Assembly: GCA_963796675.1 (NCBI GenBank)
Contig: CAWCMS010000008.1
Coordinates: 496,001-560,000 of the forward strand
Direction of reading: 5' to 3'
DNA from: CAWCDJ01 sp963796675
GTDB taxonomy: Bacteria; Acidobacteriota; Terriglobia; Bryobacterales; Bryobacteraceae
DNA: 64,000 nucleotides
In this document: one piece after another, positions 54,451-64,000 of the stretch
How the letters are laid out: the number at the start of each line of letters is the position of its first letter
Numbering within the stretch: the stretch's first letter is position 1
Notes under the pieces: generated by a model
Databases searched by the model: none
What the model saw: only the letters and a program-made list of their open reading frames with translations
What the model was told of the DNA's origin: nothing
Position numbers and translations under genes: made by a program

Positions 54451-57376
54451 TCACCGGCTTCCTCGCGCCTTTCGCGACGGGAAGCTCCAGGCGGAAACTA
54501 GCTCCGCCGGTGCGCCGGTTGGACACTTCGATCGAGCCGCCGTGCTCCTGAATGATACCGTACGTCACCGAGAGTCCCAGGCCGGTGCCTTTCCGCGCAG
54601 CTTTGGTGGTGAAGAACGGGTCATAAATGCGGTGGATGTGCTCGGGAGCGATGCCGTGGCCCGTATCGAGGACCTCGGCCTTGACGCCCGCTCCTTCCGA
54701 CCAGGTGCGCACCTCCAGGGTACCACCCCCGGTCATGGCGTCGCGGGCATTCAGGAACAGGTTGAGAAATACCTGCTGGAGCTTGCCGGCGTTCCCCTGG
54801 ATGTTGGGAACGTCGCTTTCGAACTCGGTCTTGAGCTGGATCCCCGCCTTTTGCAGCTGGTGTTCGAGGAGGGAAAGCGTTTCCTGGATGACCCGGTTCA
54901 GGTTCACCTCACCGAACGACGTGGTGGAAGTGCGGGAGAAGTTCAGGAGCGAGTTGACGATCTCACTGGCACGGAAAGTCTGCTTGGCGATCTTGTCGAG
55001 AATCAGCGATTTCTGCGAATCGTCCGCCACTTGCTTGGCGAGCATCTGGGCGTAGGTCGAAATCACCGCCAGCGGCGTATTGACCTCATGCGCCACACCC
55101 GCGGCGAGTAGTCCAATGCTCGACAGCTTATCGGCCTGCACCAGACGCTGCTCGAGTTCGGCGCGGTCGGTGACGTCATCAAAGATGATCAGGCGTCCGA
55201 TCCGCTCCTGTTCTTTCGAAACCAGTGGAGCGATCGCGATATTGAGCGTGGCTTCGCGGAAACGGGCCGGTACCACCACCCCGTGAGAGGTGCCGTTTCC
55301 ATTGTGGCCATTGGCTGCCGCCGTGGCGGCGCCGGCCGGCCTGAGTACGAACTTGTAGATGTGGTGAATGCCGGTCTCAGCGGAGACGCGGTCGAACTGC
55401 TCGGCTAGTTCCTGCGGGAACAATTCCGACAACCGGCGCCCCAGGGCGTGCTCGCGGGTAACTCCACTCAATTGCTCGATCTGCGTGTTCCAGCTCTCGA
55501 CCCGGTCGTCCAGGTCGGCCGCCAGAATTCCCACGTTGATCGATTCGACAATATTTTCGCTGAACTCTTTCAGCCGCTCGTATTCCTGCACCTTGCGTTG
55601 GAGCGACCGGTAGAGATTCGCGTTCTCGATCGCGATCCCCACGTATCCGGCCAGCGTCTGCAGCAGTTCCACGTCGACACTAGACAGGTAGTCGCCGGTG
55701 GTGGTGCGGCTAATCCCCATGTACGCGATGATCTTCCCTCGAACCGTGCAAGCCAGGTAATAGGTAAGGTCGAGTTCGCCAATCGTCCGCCGCACGCTGG
55801 CAGGCCAGGAGCGCGAAACGGCGTCTAACTGATGGCGGGTCCGTTCGAAGAACAGATAGGATTCGGGGAGCTTCCAGTTCAGGAAGCTGAGATCGAGGCT
55901 TTCGTAACTGGCGCCGGAGAGCCGCGGGTTCGACCCCATGGCCTTCTTCAGACGAAACGCGGTCTCACCCCCATGCTCCTCCGACAGGAAGAACGCCAGG
56001 TGCTTGATGCAGAGGGTATCGCACAACCGCTCACCGACGGAGGAAAGCATCCGGTCGAGATCGGTTTCCGCACTCAGTTCGCGGGCGAATTCCACCAGCG
56101 TCCGCCGGTAGTCATACCGGTCGCGATAGAAATAGCGGTCGAGCCGCTCCTGGATCCAGTTGCGGATGGGCTGGAACAGGAATGCCGTGATCAGCATCAC
56201 GGTGATCAGTCCGGTATTGCCGAGATCCTTGAAATTCTTCTGAACCTGATTGCCCAGTGCGAAGACGATTCCGTAGAAGCCCGCCAGCACGCAGAGCGTT
56301 GCCAGGGTGTAGGCGTAGCCGCGGCGGAAGATGATGTCCACGTCCATCAGCCGGTACCGCACGATGGCGTATGCCAGGGTCAGCGGAATCAGCGGTAGGG
56401 AAAGCACCGCCATCTTCTGATAAGCGCTGGGAATCTGTCCCAACGAGTAGGGCACCACGTAGAGCAGGGCGAACGGCAGAATGCCGCAAAATGCGCCGTT
56501 CCGCAGCCACTTGAGCTGTTGCCGCACAATCGGATCTTCAGCCTTGCCATATTCGGCGTTCAGGACGAACGCACCGACCAGGTAGGGAAGAATACTGAGC
56601 AACAGCCACAGACGGTCGAGCATCCAGCGCAGTTCGATGAGCGGGATCGCCGAAGTGAGCGCGCCCGAAGCGGCCCCCAGGTAGATCGCAAACATCAGCA
56701 TCGCCGGCACATACAGCAGGCTGAGCCGCGCCGGCTTCTGGAACCACTTGCGCGGTTCCGGGAAGGTCACGCAGAAATGCAGGAAGACCACCGGAGCCAG
56801 CAACCCGGCGGCGACGTTCCCGAAATACATCACCTTATCGAAGCCGTTGAGTTTACCCGTGTAGTGGAAGGTCAGGAAAATGAACGACGACAGGCAAAGA
56901 ATGTAGAAATGCTGCGCTTTGTGCGCGCTGCCCCGGCGGAAGTAAACGAACAGTCCAATGATCAGATAAGCAAAGCCGACGGCATATTGGTACAGGACCG
57001 CGCGGTCGAGCGGCACTTCGCCGACGATCAGTCCTTTGATGGGAACTTCGACACCATTGCGTACCACGAGGTAGTCGGCCTTTTGCCAGACACCCACGTT
57101 GACGAGCGCTTCGGTGACTTCGATGGCTTTATGGATATTGAGGCCGCCGATGCTCCTCAGGAAATCACCCTGGTGAATACCGGATTTGGCTGCGGGACTA
57201 TCGGCCGGAACGTACAGCGCTTTGACGCCTTCCGCGCGATCCACCCAGACGGCGCCATCCTCGGGCAGATGGAATTTGTACTGTTCCTCAAGGTTGATCA
57301 CGGCAGACACTCCGGCCGCAAGCGTCAGGATCGTGAGGATCGCGGTCGATAGCTGGAACTTGAGTTCCTGAAACAT
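54440..57376 (-). CDS. membrane histidine kinase with PDZ, GAF and PAS domains
   Basis: A 978-residue sensor kinase. In order: one membrane helix, a PDZ-like domain (about 50-110, DSPAAKSGIHQGDFLRSIGG), about seven to eight helices (130-405), a GAF domain (about 430-590), a PAS domain (about 600-735), and HisKA/HATPase with His763 in HEVNTPLAV, N box NLFLNARDAM, DTGHGI and GTGLGLS. It should phosphorylate the overlapping NtrC-family regulator. The divergent neighbour is an exopolysaccharide export cluster, so envelope or surface sensing is likely. The plan resembles PrsK-type kinases of exosortase systems. Confidence 0.93.
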
Positions 57377-57778
57377 GGGCGCCGCCGTAACGGATCAGCG
57401 AGACAACCTTCGGTCGTTACCCAAGCACGTTTAGTGCCGTGAGAAATCTGAATTTCTATATTGAGAGTACTCTATTTTTCTATCACTTACAAGCCATCCC
57501 GGCGCCGTTCTTCGGTTTTTGGGATAAGGACACTACGCGGAAGTGTATCGCTGCGCCGCAGCTTGTCCAAAGTTAGCGCGAATGGGTGAGATCGGTAGCA
57601 CGAAAAGAGCCACCTCTAGTCCTTTAGTTAGAGTGCCGATGGTACACACAGTACTATCGGCTGTCCCGTTCTGTTCCGGCGGCAAAATGCAGTACACTAT
57701 AAAACACCAATCGTCGCCTCCGCAGAGGGTTTAACTGCGGGCGCGACTCTGGGCAAGTCTGGACAGGTTTCACGAGAA
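57377..57778. promoter_or_regulatory. 402-base divergent control region of the kinase and export genes
   Basis: No gene is supported here. AGAAAT-ctga-ATTTCT (57442-57457) and the palindrome AGAGTACTCT (57464-57473) lie in an AT-rich block. Closer to the export genes TACACTATAAAA (57693-57704) offers a -10 region without a good -35. A search for the sigma-54 GG-N10-GC pattern on the + strand found none, although the adjacent activator is sigma-54 type. Confidence 0.4.
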
Positions 57779-58513
57779 ATGACGAAAACGTCAGTTTTAT
57801 CCGTTTGGGCTGTGGCGCTCTCGTTAGCGGGTCTGCCTGTAATGGCTCAGACAAAGCCGGACAATAAACAGGAAAAATCCGGCACCTCCTCGGCACAGCA
57901 GCAGTCCCCCAAGGCTACGATCCCCACGGCAGCGCCGGAGGCCGGCAGCGGCAAGGGCACCGATCCGGCCAAACTGGCGGAACCGGCTGGGAATGCCGGC
58001 GGTGCAGCCCCGGCAGTTCTTGATAAGGTCTACGTCATTGGAGCGGAGGACATTCTGCGAATCCAGGTATGGGGTGAGCTGCGACTTTCCGGCGACTTCA
58101 TCGTCCGTCCGGACGGCCGCATCTCCATGAACCTCATAAACGAAATACAGGCCTCCGGAAAGACTTGCCAGGGACTGGGTAACGATATCGCCGACCGGCT
58201 CAAGGCCGGCGAATTCATGCGCAACCCGTCGGTCAACGTCCAGGTGGTAGAGGTCCGCAGCAAGAAGTACTACATCAACGGCGAAGTGAACAAGCCGGGT
58301 CAATACTTTCTGGTCACGCCGACGACGGTGCTGGAGGCCTTGAACAATGCGGGCGGCTTTCGCGATTTCGCGAACAAGAAGAAGATCCGCATCCTGCGCA
58401 CCAGTGCTGACGGCATCAAGGAGTTCCGCTTCGATTACAACAGCGTGACCAACGGCAAGAAGATCGACCAGAACATCCTGCTGCAGCCGGGCGATCAGAT
58501 CATCGTTCCCTAA
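57779..58513 (+). CDS. polysaccharide export protein (Wza-like)
   Basis: A 244-residue exported protein: signal peptide (VLSVWAVALSLAGLPVMA), a Pro/Ala/Ser/Gln-rich linker (about residues 25-80), a Poly_export domain (about 85-160, YVIGAEDILRIQVWGE), and an SLBB domain (about 165-240). No lipobox Cys is visible, unlike Wza, so it could be a shorter GumB-type export protein. First gene of the export cluster with the Wzz- and kinase-like genes. Confidence 0.88.
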   Translation: MTKTSVLSVWAVALSLAGLPVMAQTKPDNKQEKSGTSSAQQQSPKATIPTAAPEAGSGKGTDPAKLAEPAGNAGGAAPAVLDKVYVIGAEDILRIQVWGELRLSGDFIVRPDGRISMNLINEIQASGKTCQGLGNDIADRLKAGEFMRNPSVNVQVVEVRSKKYYINGEVNKPGQYFLVTPTTVLEALNNAGGFRDFANKKKIRILRTSADGIKEFRFDYNSVTNGKKIDQNILLQPGDQIIVP

Positions 58514-58532
58514 GTCGGAGGAGACCGGAGCA

Positions 58533-60209
58533 ATGACACCCGAACCCAACTCGGTCAGCGTTCAACGGCGCGCTCCCGACATCGAAGATTATATCGACAT
58601 GCTGCGGCGCTACCGCGCGTGGATCATCGGCCCGATGTTCGTGGGTCTGGTGGTGGCGACCGTGGTGGCCTTCTTCTGGCCCGACAGCTATCCTCTCGAC
58701 CGCCGTAATGCGGGTCACCCCGCAACAGGTTCCCGAAAACCTCGTGCCGAGCGCAATCAGCTCGCAGATGGGGGAGCGGCTGGAGCAGATGAAGACCGAG
58801 ATCCTCAGCCGTACCAGTCTGGCCGAAATCATCCAGAAGCCGTCGCTGAACCTCTATGAGCGCGAGCGCCAGCGGCTTCCCATGGAAGATGTCATTCAGA
58901 GGATGCTGAATAAAGACATTCGTATTTCCCCGGTGACTAGCGTCAACATGGAACGCAACCGGGTGGCTTCGGCTTTTGCGATCCAGTTCTCCTACACCGA
59001 CCGTTATAAGGCCCAGGCCGTGGTCCGTGAACTGGTTAACAAGTTCATGGAGCAGAATGTCCGTTTTCAGCAGAATCAGACGAACATTACCAATGACTTC
59101 CTGACCAGCGAGTTGAAATTGTCCAAGCAGAAGATGGATGATCTAGCTGCCAAGCTGACCAAATTCAAAATCGAAAACTCCGGCAGCCTGCCCGAACAGG
59201 CCCAGGCCAACGCCTCGGCGCTGCAGACGTACCGGCTGCAGATCATGGCTTTGGGACAAAATATCAACAACCTGCAGTCCGACAGGACCATGATGGAGTC
59301 GAACCTGCAGAACCTGAGGGCCCGTCTGACGTACGCCAATACGAACCTGGAGCAGACGGTGGTCGGCTCGGCGCCCAACAGTGTGCGCAATGAGCGGCTG
59401 ATCAACCTGGACAAGGACTTGGCGGACGCTAACGCGAAACTGGCGGCAGCCAGGGAACTCTTCGGCGCCAACCATCCCGACGTCATCGCGCAGCAGGCGA
59501 TCATCGACGCACTGCAGAAGCAGAGATCGGCAGCGGAACGCCAGGAGACGCTCCGTCCCATCCAGGGCGGCACCACCACGGTCCGGGTCAATCCCGAGGC
59601 GCAGCGGGCCATCGAAGAGATCAAGGGCGAGATCAATACCACCCAGACCGCCATCGCCAACAAACAGGTTGCCATCGAAGAGACCGACCCGCCAGCGTGC
59701 CCAGTTGGAAAAGGAGGTCGGCGGAGTTCCAGAGGCGTCTCGAGGCGGCTCCGATGAACGAGCAGGAATACACTTCGCTGCTCAACGACTATGCGCTAGC
59801 CAAGGCGGATTACGAAGACAAGTCCAAGAAGCAGGAAGTCTCCGCAACGGCGCAGAACCTCGAAGAGCGGCGGGCCGGGCAGAATCTGGAAGTGCTCGAC
59901 CAGGCTTCGCTCCCCGATCAGCCGACGGAACCGAACCGCCTGGTGTGGGCCGCGGGCGGCACCATCGTCGGCCTGGCGCTCGGCATTATGCTGGCGGCCG
60001 CACGCGAGGTCAAAAACGCCTCGCTGAAGAACCTGAAGGATGTTCGCGCCTATACGAATATGCCGATCCTGAGCAGCATTCCGCTGCTCGAGAACGCTCT
60101 GCTGGTGAGGAGGAAGCGCCGCCTGGTGTGGTTGGCATGGTCGAGCGTATTCATCGTCGGAGCAATCCTGATAAGCGGCTCGATGTATTACCACTACACG
60201 CGCCTTTAG
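58533..60209 (+). CDS. Wzz/GumC-type polysaccharide co-polymerase, three frame breaks
   Basis: A chain-length/export inner-membrane protein: an N-terminal helix (WIIGPMFVGLVVATVVAFFW), a long periplasmic coiled coil (about 150-450, ELKLSKQKMDDLAAKL), and a C-terminal helix after the family's proline-rich PDQPTEPNR. A third hydrophobic helix ends the protein. The frame breaks near 58693, 59686 and 59720; removing one base at each gives 557 residues. It lies between the export protein and a separate BY-kinase, so kinase control of polymerisation is likely. Confidence 0.85.
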
Positions 60210-60234
60210 TTCTTGTGGAAGCGAGAGGAACCAG

Positions 60235-61111
60235 ATGAGTCGAGTACACGATGCGCTGCGGCGGGCGGAACTGGCCGGAATTGGAGCCGAAGAATCAGCC
60301 CCGGAAGTGCGGGCGTTTGCCGCCCATGCCCCTGAACCGCTGGCCGCCGCCGGCGTTCACACCGCCTTGCCGCCGGTCCGCCTGAATCTGAATGCCGGAT
60401 TGCTGAGCGAAGTGGCGATGGTCCCCTTTCAGCCGGCGCCGGAATCGCATCTGCTGGACCTGAACAACTCACACGAGACCCCGGCCGAGGAGTTCCGCAC
60501 GCTCCGCACGCGCCTAAATCATCTGCAAACGCTCCAACCGCTCCACACGGTGATCGTGACCAGCCCTTCGCCGGCCGAGGGGAAGACGTTTTCCGCGGTC
60601 AACCTGGCGCTGGCGCAGGCGCACCTCTCCGAAACCGCCGTGCTGCTGGCCGATTTCGACTTGCGGCGGCCGATCATCCACAGCCTCTTTCAACTCGACC
60701 GTGCGCCCGGCCTGTCCGATTACCTGAGCGGTCAGTGCACCTTTCCGCAGGCGATTCGCCGCATCGAAGGCATGAACCTGTACGTGCTGCCGGCCGGGAT
60801 CGCCCGTGAAGAATCCGCTGGAACTGCTCAACATGCGGCAGTGCAAAGCGCTGTTCGAGGAATTGCCGCGCATGTTCAATTGGGCGATCTTCGACACGCC
60901 GCCGCTACTGTTTTCGGCCGACGCCAATCTGCTGGCGACGCTCGCCGACGGCACGGTCCTGGTAGTGAAGATCGGCAGCACAACGTTCGACAACGTGACC
61001 CGCGCCATGCAGTCGCTGTGCGAGAACAACGTGCTGGGAATCGTGGCCAACGGCGCACGCGCTTCGGAACTCTACAGCAAGTACACGTATTACTACTCCA
61101 AGGCGGAGTAG
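60235..61111 (+). CDS. BY-kinase-like (CpsD/CapB) tyrosine autokinase, one frame break
   Basis: A 291-residue cytoplasmic ATPase of the bacterial tyrosine-kinase/ParA-like type. Walker A is SPSPAEGKT, the A' motif LLADFDLRRP, and Walker B WAIFDTPP; the C-terminal tail ELYSKYTYYYSKAE carries a Tyr cluster typical of autophosphorylation. The frame breaks near 60804 and one surplus base explains it. Together with Wza- and Wzz-like genes it controls exopolysaccharide assembly. Confidence 0.85.
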
Positions 61112-61117
61112 CTTCCT

Positions 61118-61778
61118 TTACGCTTTCTTCACCCAGACACGAGCCGCGGCTGCGCGATCGATGGTGATGGCGCCGCTTGCCGGAGCGCAGTTCGATCTCC
61201 GGCCCGGCGGCGATCATGTGCAGCCGCACGCCCGGCCGGATTCCGCTGCGATCGAGGCGTTCGAGCAGTTCGCGGTCGCGTTCGTAGACGCAGTCGACGG
61301 TAACGCGCTGGCCGGCGGGCGCCTCATCGAGCGGCTTCAGTCCGCGGCTTCTCCGGCCGAGCGGCGAATCGGTGCCGACGACGTTGCCGTGCGGGCAAAG
61401 GCCGCCGGTCCCCAGCATTTCGACCAGCTTCCGTTCGAAATCGGCCGAAACGGCGTGCTCCAACTGTTCGGCCTCATCGTGGACCTTGTACCATTCCAGA
61501 CCGAAGATCTCGGTGAGCATGCGCTCGATGAGGTGGTGGCGGAGTAGCAGCCGGCTGGCGATTTCGGTGCCCGCCGGAGTGAGCGTGATCTGACCTTCCT
61601 CCCCCACCGAGATGAGCTCATCGCGCTTGAGCCTGCGGATGGCCATGGTGACGGCCGGAGCCGAAACGTTCAGCCAGCGGGTCAGGGTGACGGCCTTGAC
61701 CGTTTCGCCTTCCGAGGCAGCCTCGGCAATGGCCTTGAGGTAGTTCTCTTTTGAGATGGTGATGCGCACGCGGCTCAC
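61118..61778 (-). CDS. DtxR/MntR-family metal-dependent repressor, one frame break
   Basis: A 219-residue regulator: winged-helix DNA-binding domain (KENYLKAIAEAASEGETVK, APAVTMAIRRLKRDELI), metal-binding/dimer domain (HDEAEQLEHAVS, CPHG), and a FeoA-like SH3 C-terminal domain. The frame breaks near 61175; removing one base gives the tail ITIDRAAAARVWVKKA and the expected length. The GTG at 61778 is the start. Iron or manganese control is inferred; no metal uptake gene is adjacent. Convergent with the kinase by a six-base gap. Confidence 0.87.
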
Positions 61779-61877
61779 TATCGATTGTACAGGAGGTCGC
61801 CTGAATGATTGAGGAATCGCTTGTACTCTCACGCGGGGCGGCTCGGGCCTACACTTGGACTGGAGAAGTTGAAGCGT

Positions 61878-62318
61878 ATGATGCGGAATTGGTTGTGCCT
61901 GGCGCTTCTTGCAATAGGGAGTGCCGCGGCGGCGGATCGTCCCGACCTGGCCGGCGCCTGGAAGCTCGATCTGGCGCATAGCCAGACAGGCGATGAAAAA
62001 TTACAGACGGGGACGCTGGTCATCCAGCAGACCGACGACGGAGTGACGATCACCGAGCACCAGGTGGCTCCGGACGGCCATGAGAAGAAGAGCGAAGTTC
62101 AGTGCAACACCATGGGAAAGGACTGCAAGCTCAAGCAAGGGGTGTTCTCGCTGTATTACAACGGGCCGGTGCTGGTGATGGTGCAGACACACGGTAACGA
62201 CCTGGCGGTGAAGCGGCGGCTTTCGATTTCCGCGGACGGCTCCAAGCTCAACATGGAAGTGATTCACCTGGTACCGGCCGGCAGGCCTGCGGAGAATTAT
62301 ACGTACCTGAAGCAGTAG
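61878..62318 (+). CDS. small secreted beta-rich protein
   Basis: A 146-residue protein with a signal peptide (WLCLALLAIGSAAAA). The mature part (DLAGAWKLDLAHSQTGDE, TLVIQQTDDGVTITEH, LKQGVFSLYYNGPVLVMVQ) resembles small lipocalin-like or secreted all-beta proteins frequent in Acidobacteria. Two Cys near the middle may pair. The ATG at 61878 is preferred because the signal peptide begins there. Function unknown. Confidence 0.7.
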   Translation: MMRNWLCLALLAIGSAAAADRPDLAGAWKLDLAHSQTGDEKLQTGTLVIQQTDDGVTITEHQVAPDGHEKKSEVQCNTMGKDCKLKQGVFSLYYNGPVLVMVQTHGNDLAVKRRLSISADGSKLNMEVIHLVPAGRPAENYTYLKQ

Positions 62319-62332
62319 AAGCGCCGCGCCGG

Positions 62333-63020
62333 CTACTTGCGCGCCACCAGCACCCGGGAGGGATAGAAGATCTGGCGCAACATGCGGTCGTGCAGCAATT
62401 CGAAGCGGACCGCCTCGATCAACTGCGGCACGCGCTGCTCCACCTGGCGTCCCCAAAACGCCGGCGCAATCTTCCCGACCAGTTTGTAAGCCGCATTGAA
62501 CACTTCCGCGTTCTGGCCGATCAGCACCAGCGTCAATCGTTCCCTGGCTGCGCAGGATGCGCCGGAATTCGTGCAGGGTGCGGACGATATCGTCATTCGA
62601 AAGCAGCTCCAGCAGGTAGCAGCAGAAGATCGCATCGAAGCTTTCGGTGCGGAACGGCATATGGCGCGCGTCCACCGCCTGGCAGTGGGCACGGGCCTCG
62701 GGAAAGTGGTGGCGGGCCGCCTGTTGCGTACGCGCGGCCATGTTCGGGGAAAGGTCGACCCCCAGGGTCGAGCCGGCGCGGTTGGCCCGTACAAGGCGCC
62801 GGAACATCTCGCCGCTTCCGGTGGCGACCTCGAGCACGTCCATTCCGTCGCGCAGCCCCGAAACTTCCAGCGCGTAGCGGTGCGCCCGGGAATGGAACAG
62901 CATCGTGGAGACCGGATACACCGCGGCCAGGCGGTCATAAACGCGACGCGTTCGTTCGGTCAGGGTAGCGGGCAGGCCGCTGACAGGCCATGCGCCGACG
63001 GACTCTTCCGTTCTATTCAA
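62333..63020 (-). CDS. SAM-dependent methyltransferase (UbiE/COQ5-like), one frame break
   Basis: A 228-residue class I methyltransferase. Motif I is LEVATGSGEMFRRL, motif II GVDLSPNMA and the later FDAIFCCYLLE are clear; the C-terminal part (AAYKLVGKIAPAFWGRQVEQ) diverges from UbiE. The TTG at 63020 is supported by GAGGAG six bases upstream. The frame breaks near 62543, solved by removing one base. The gene follows the LytS-type kinase by 21 bases; substrate unknown. Confidence 0.82.
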
Positions 63021-63041
63021 GCCATTCTCCTCGGGGTAAAA

Positions 63042-64000
63042 TCACGAGACAGCCGCCAGTGCCGGTTGCAGCTCGGGCATATCGATCTGGATGCGGGTGC
63101 CCGTTCCCGGCTGGCTGTCGATCCACATGCGGTACTGATTTCCGAACAGCACCTTGAGCCGTTCATTGACATTACTGACCCCGATGCCGTGGTCGAGCAC
63201 GCTCGACAGCTTGGCCTCCGGAATCCCGACGCCGTCGTCCTCCACCACCAGATTCAACTTGGAATCGCTGCGGCGGGTACGAATGCGGATCGTGCCTCCT
63301 TCTACCTTGGAGCTCAGCCCGTGCTTGATGCAGTTTTCCACAAGCGGCTGCAGCAGCATGCTCGGGACAAGCATATCCAGCGTATCATCGGCGATCTCCT
63401 TTTCGAACCGCAGTTTGTCGCCGAATCGCACGGTTTCAATGGAAAGATAATCGTCGATAAAGCTCAACTCGTCGCGCAGAGTGCTGAAATTCTCATGCTT
63501 CCGCAACAGGCGGCGGAGCACCTTGGAGAGCCGCACCACCATGATCCGGGCTTCGTCCGGGTTGATACGGATCAGCGAAGAGACCGAATTCAGCGTATTG
63601 AACAGGAAATGAGGATTGATCTGGCTGGTCAGTGCCGCTAACCGCGCCTCAACCAGCAGCCGCTCCTGCTCCTCCAGCTTCTTTTCGTTCCGCGCGCTGT
63701 TCCAGATCTTGAGCGGGATAGCCACCGACGAACAGGGTTGTGAGATAGATGGCAGCGAGGGCTACGGGGTGTGGTCCGGTATCGCCCGGCAGCGGGCGAG
63801 TGAGATCGAAGACATCTCCCTGCGGCGAAAACCGGATTATCCCGCGGCGGAGCGCTTCCGCGACCAGGATCCCGGCGAAGAGCAGCAGGTGGAACGAGGC
63901 GCGGCGGTAGTCCTGGCGCTCTTTGAAGAAGCGGTAAATATTCAGGTCCGGAGAGCGGCGAGAATCGCCAGATCTCTTCCGGGTCGGAAGCCAGGTCGCG
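63042..64000 (-). CDS. LytS/YehU-type sensor histidine kinase, partial, one frame break
   Basis: A membrane kinase cut by the right edge. The His-kinase motif LTSQINPHFLFNTLN and HATPase motifs PLVENCIKHG and DDGVGIPEAKL lie in 63042-63725. One hydrophobic segment (LAAIYLTTLFVGG) and an earlier helix (FHLLLFAGILVAEALRRG) lie in another frame immediately upstream; one extra base near 63725 joins them. The N-terminal part of the sensor domain is outside the window. It is co-directional with the methyltransferase. Confidence 0.8.

Noticed and set aside
57377..57778. Sigma-54 promoter for the export genes
   Set aside because: No GG-N10-GC arrangement with the right flanks was found on the + strand.
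58533..60209. Programmed frameshifting in the Wzz and BY-kinase genes
   Set aside because: No slippery sequence or pseudoknot; the same single-base surplus pattern occurs in unrelated genes, so errors are more likely.

Overview
The window looks like a piece of a GC-rich acidobacterial chromosome, most likely from the Bryobacter/Solibacter side of the phylum. The best clues are two roughly 800-residue orphan MacB/FtsX-type permeases of the kind called acidobacterial duplicated orphan permeases (23807-26200 and 47828-50260), an adenosylcobalamin-dependent ribonucleotide reductase, many secreted proteins without obvious relatives, and a conserved gram-negative housekeeping set. No rRNA, tRNA, CRISPR array, transposase or prophage was recognised. 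Taxonomy is inferred from gene families only.

Layout. 0-5.3 kb: a ketoacyl-synthase-like enzyme, then a leftward cluster making c-di-AMP and the first cell-wall amino sugar (cdaA, ybbR/cdaR, glmM) that ends in a histone-deacetylase-like hydrolase. 5.3-7.5 kb: ribBA, whose second domain has lost the GTP cyclohydrolase II catalytic residues, and a secreted protein. 7.5-13.3 kb: an AddAB-type helicase-nuclease pair. 13.4-19 kb: purA, a zinc-ribbon microprotein, and the ispF-ispD-PIN/TRAM group. 19-29 kb: accessory metabolism (enolase-superfamily enzyme, Gfo/Idh/MocA oxidoreductase, YjhG-type sugar-acid dehydratase, SGNH hydrolase), a permuted ATP-grasp-like protein, and a histidine-rich protein behind a textbook sigma-54 promoter. 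29-37 kb: tig-clpX-lon-engB-rho, with clpP missing from its usual place. 37-43.6 kb: haem membrane protein, aminopeptidase P, TonB-domain protein, cupin+SDR pair, TolC-like protein and three small membrane proteins. 43.7-50.3 kb: nrdJ with probable NrdR boxes, two degenerate receiver proteins facing away from each other, and the second orphan permease. 50.3-57.4 kb: TPR protein, secreted protein, PH-domain protein, and a sigma-54 activator with its PDZ/GAF/PAS histidine kinase. 57.8-61.1 kb: an exopolysaccharide export set (Wza-, Wzz/GumC- and BY-kinase-like) divergent from that two-component system. 61.1-64 kb: a DtxR-like regulator, small secreted protein, methyltransferase and a LytS-type kinase cut by the window edge.

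Sequence quality. Twelve reading-frame breaks in eight otherwise intact genes (addA, addB, the YjhG-type dehydratase, Wzz, BY-kinase, DtxR, methyltransferase, LytS-type kinase) are each explained by one extra base, usually beside a run of two or three identical bases. I treat these as probable sequencing/assembly overcalls and annotate each gene full length. The rho gene has a different pattern: two compensating shifts in its N-terminal linker.

The most interesting signals are the sigma-54-driven histidine-rich protein, the two Asp-to-Glu degenerate receivers, the half-dead RibBA, the cloverleaf-like repeat at 37113-37201, the long inverted repeat at 28881-28976, and the GAFTSA variant in the sigma-54 activator.
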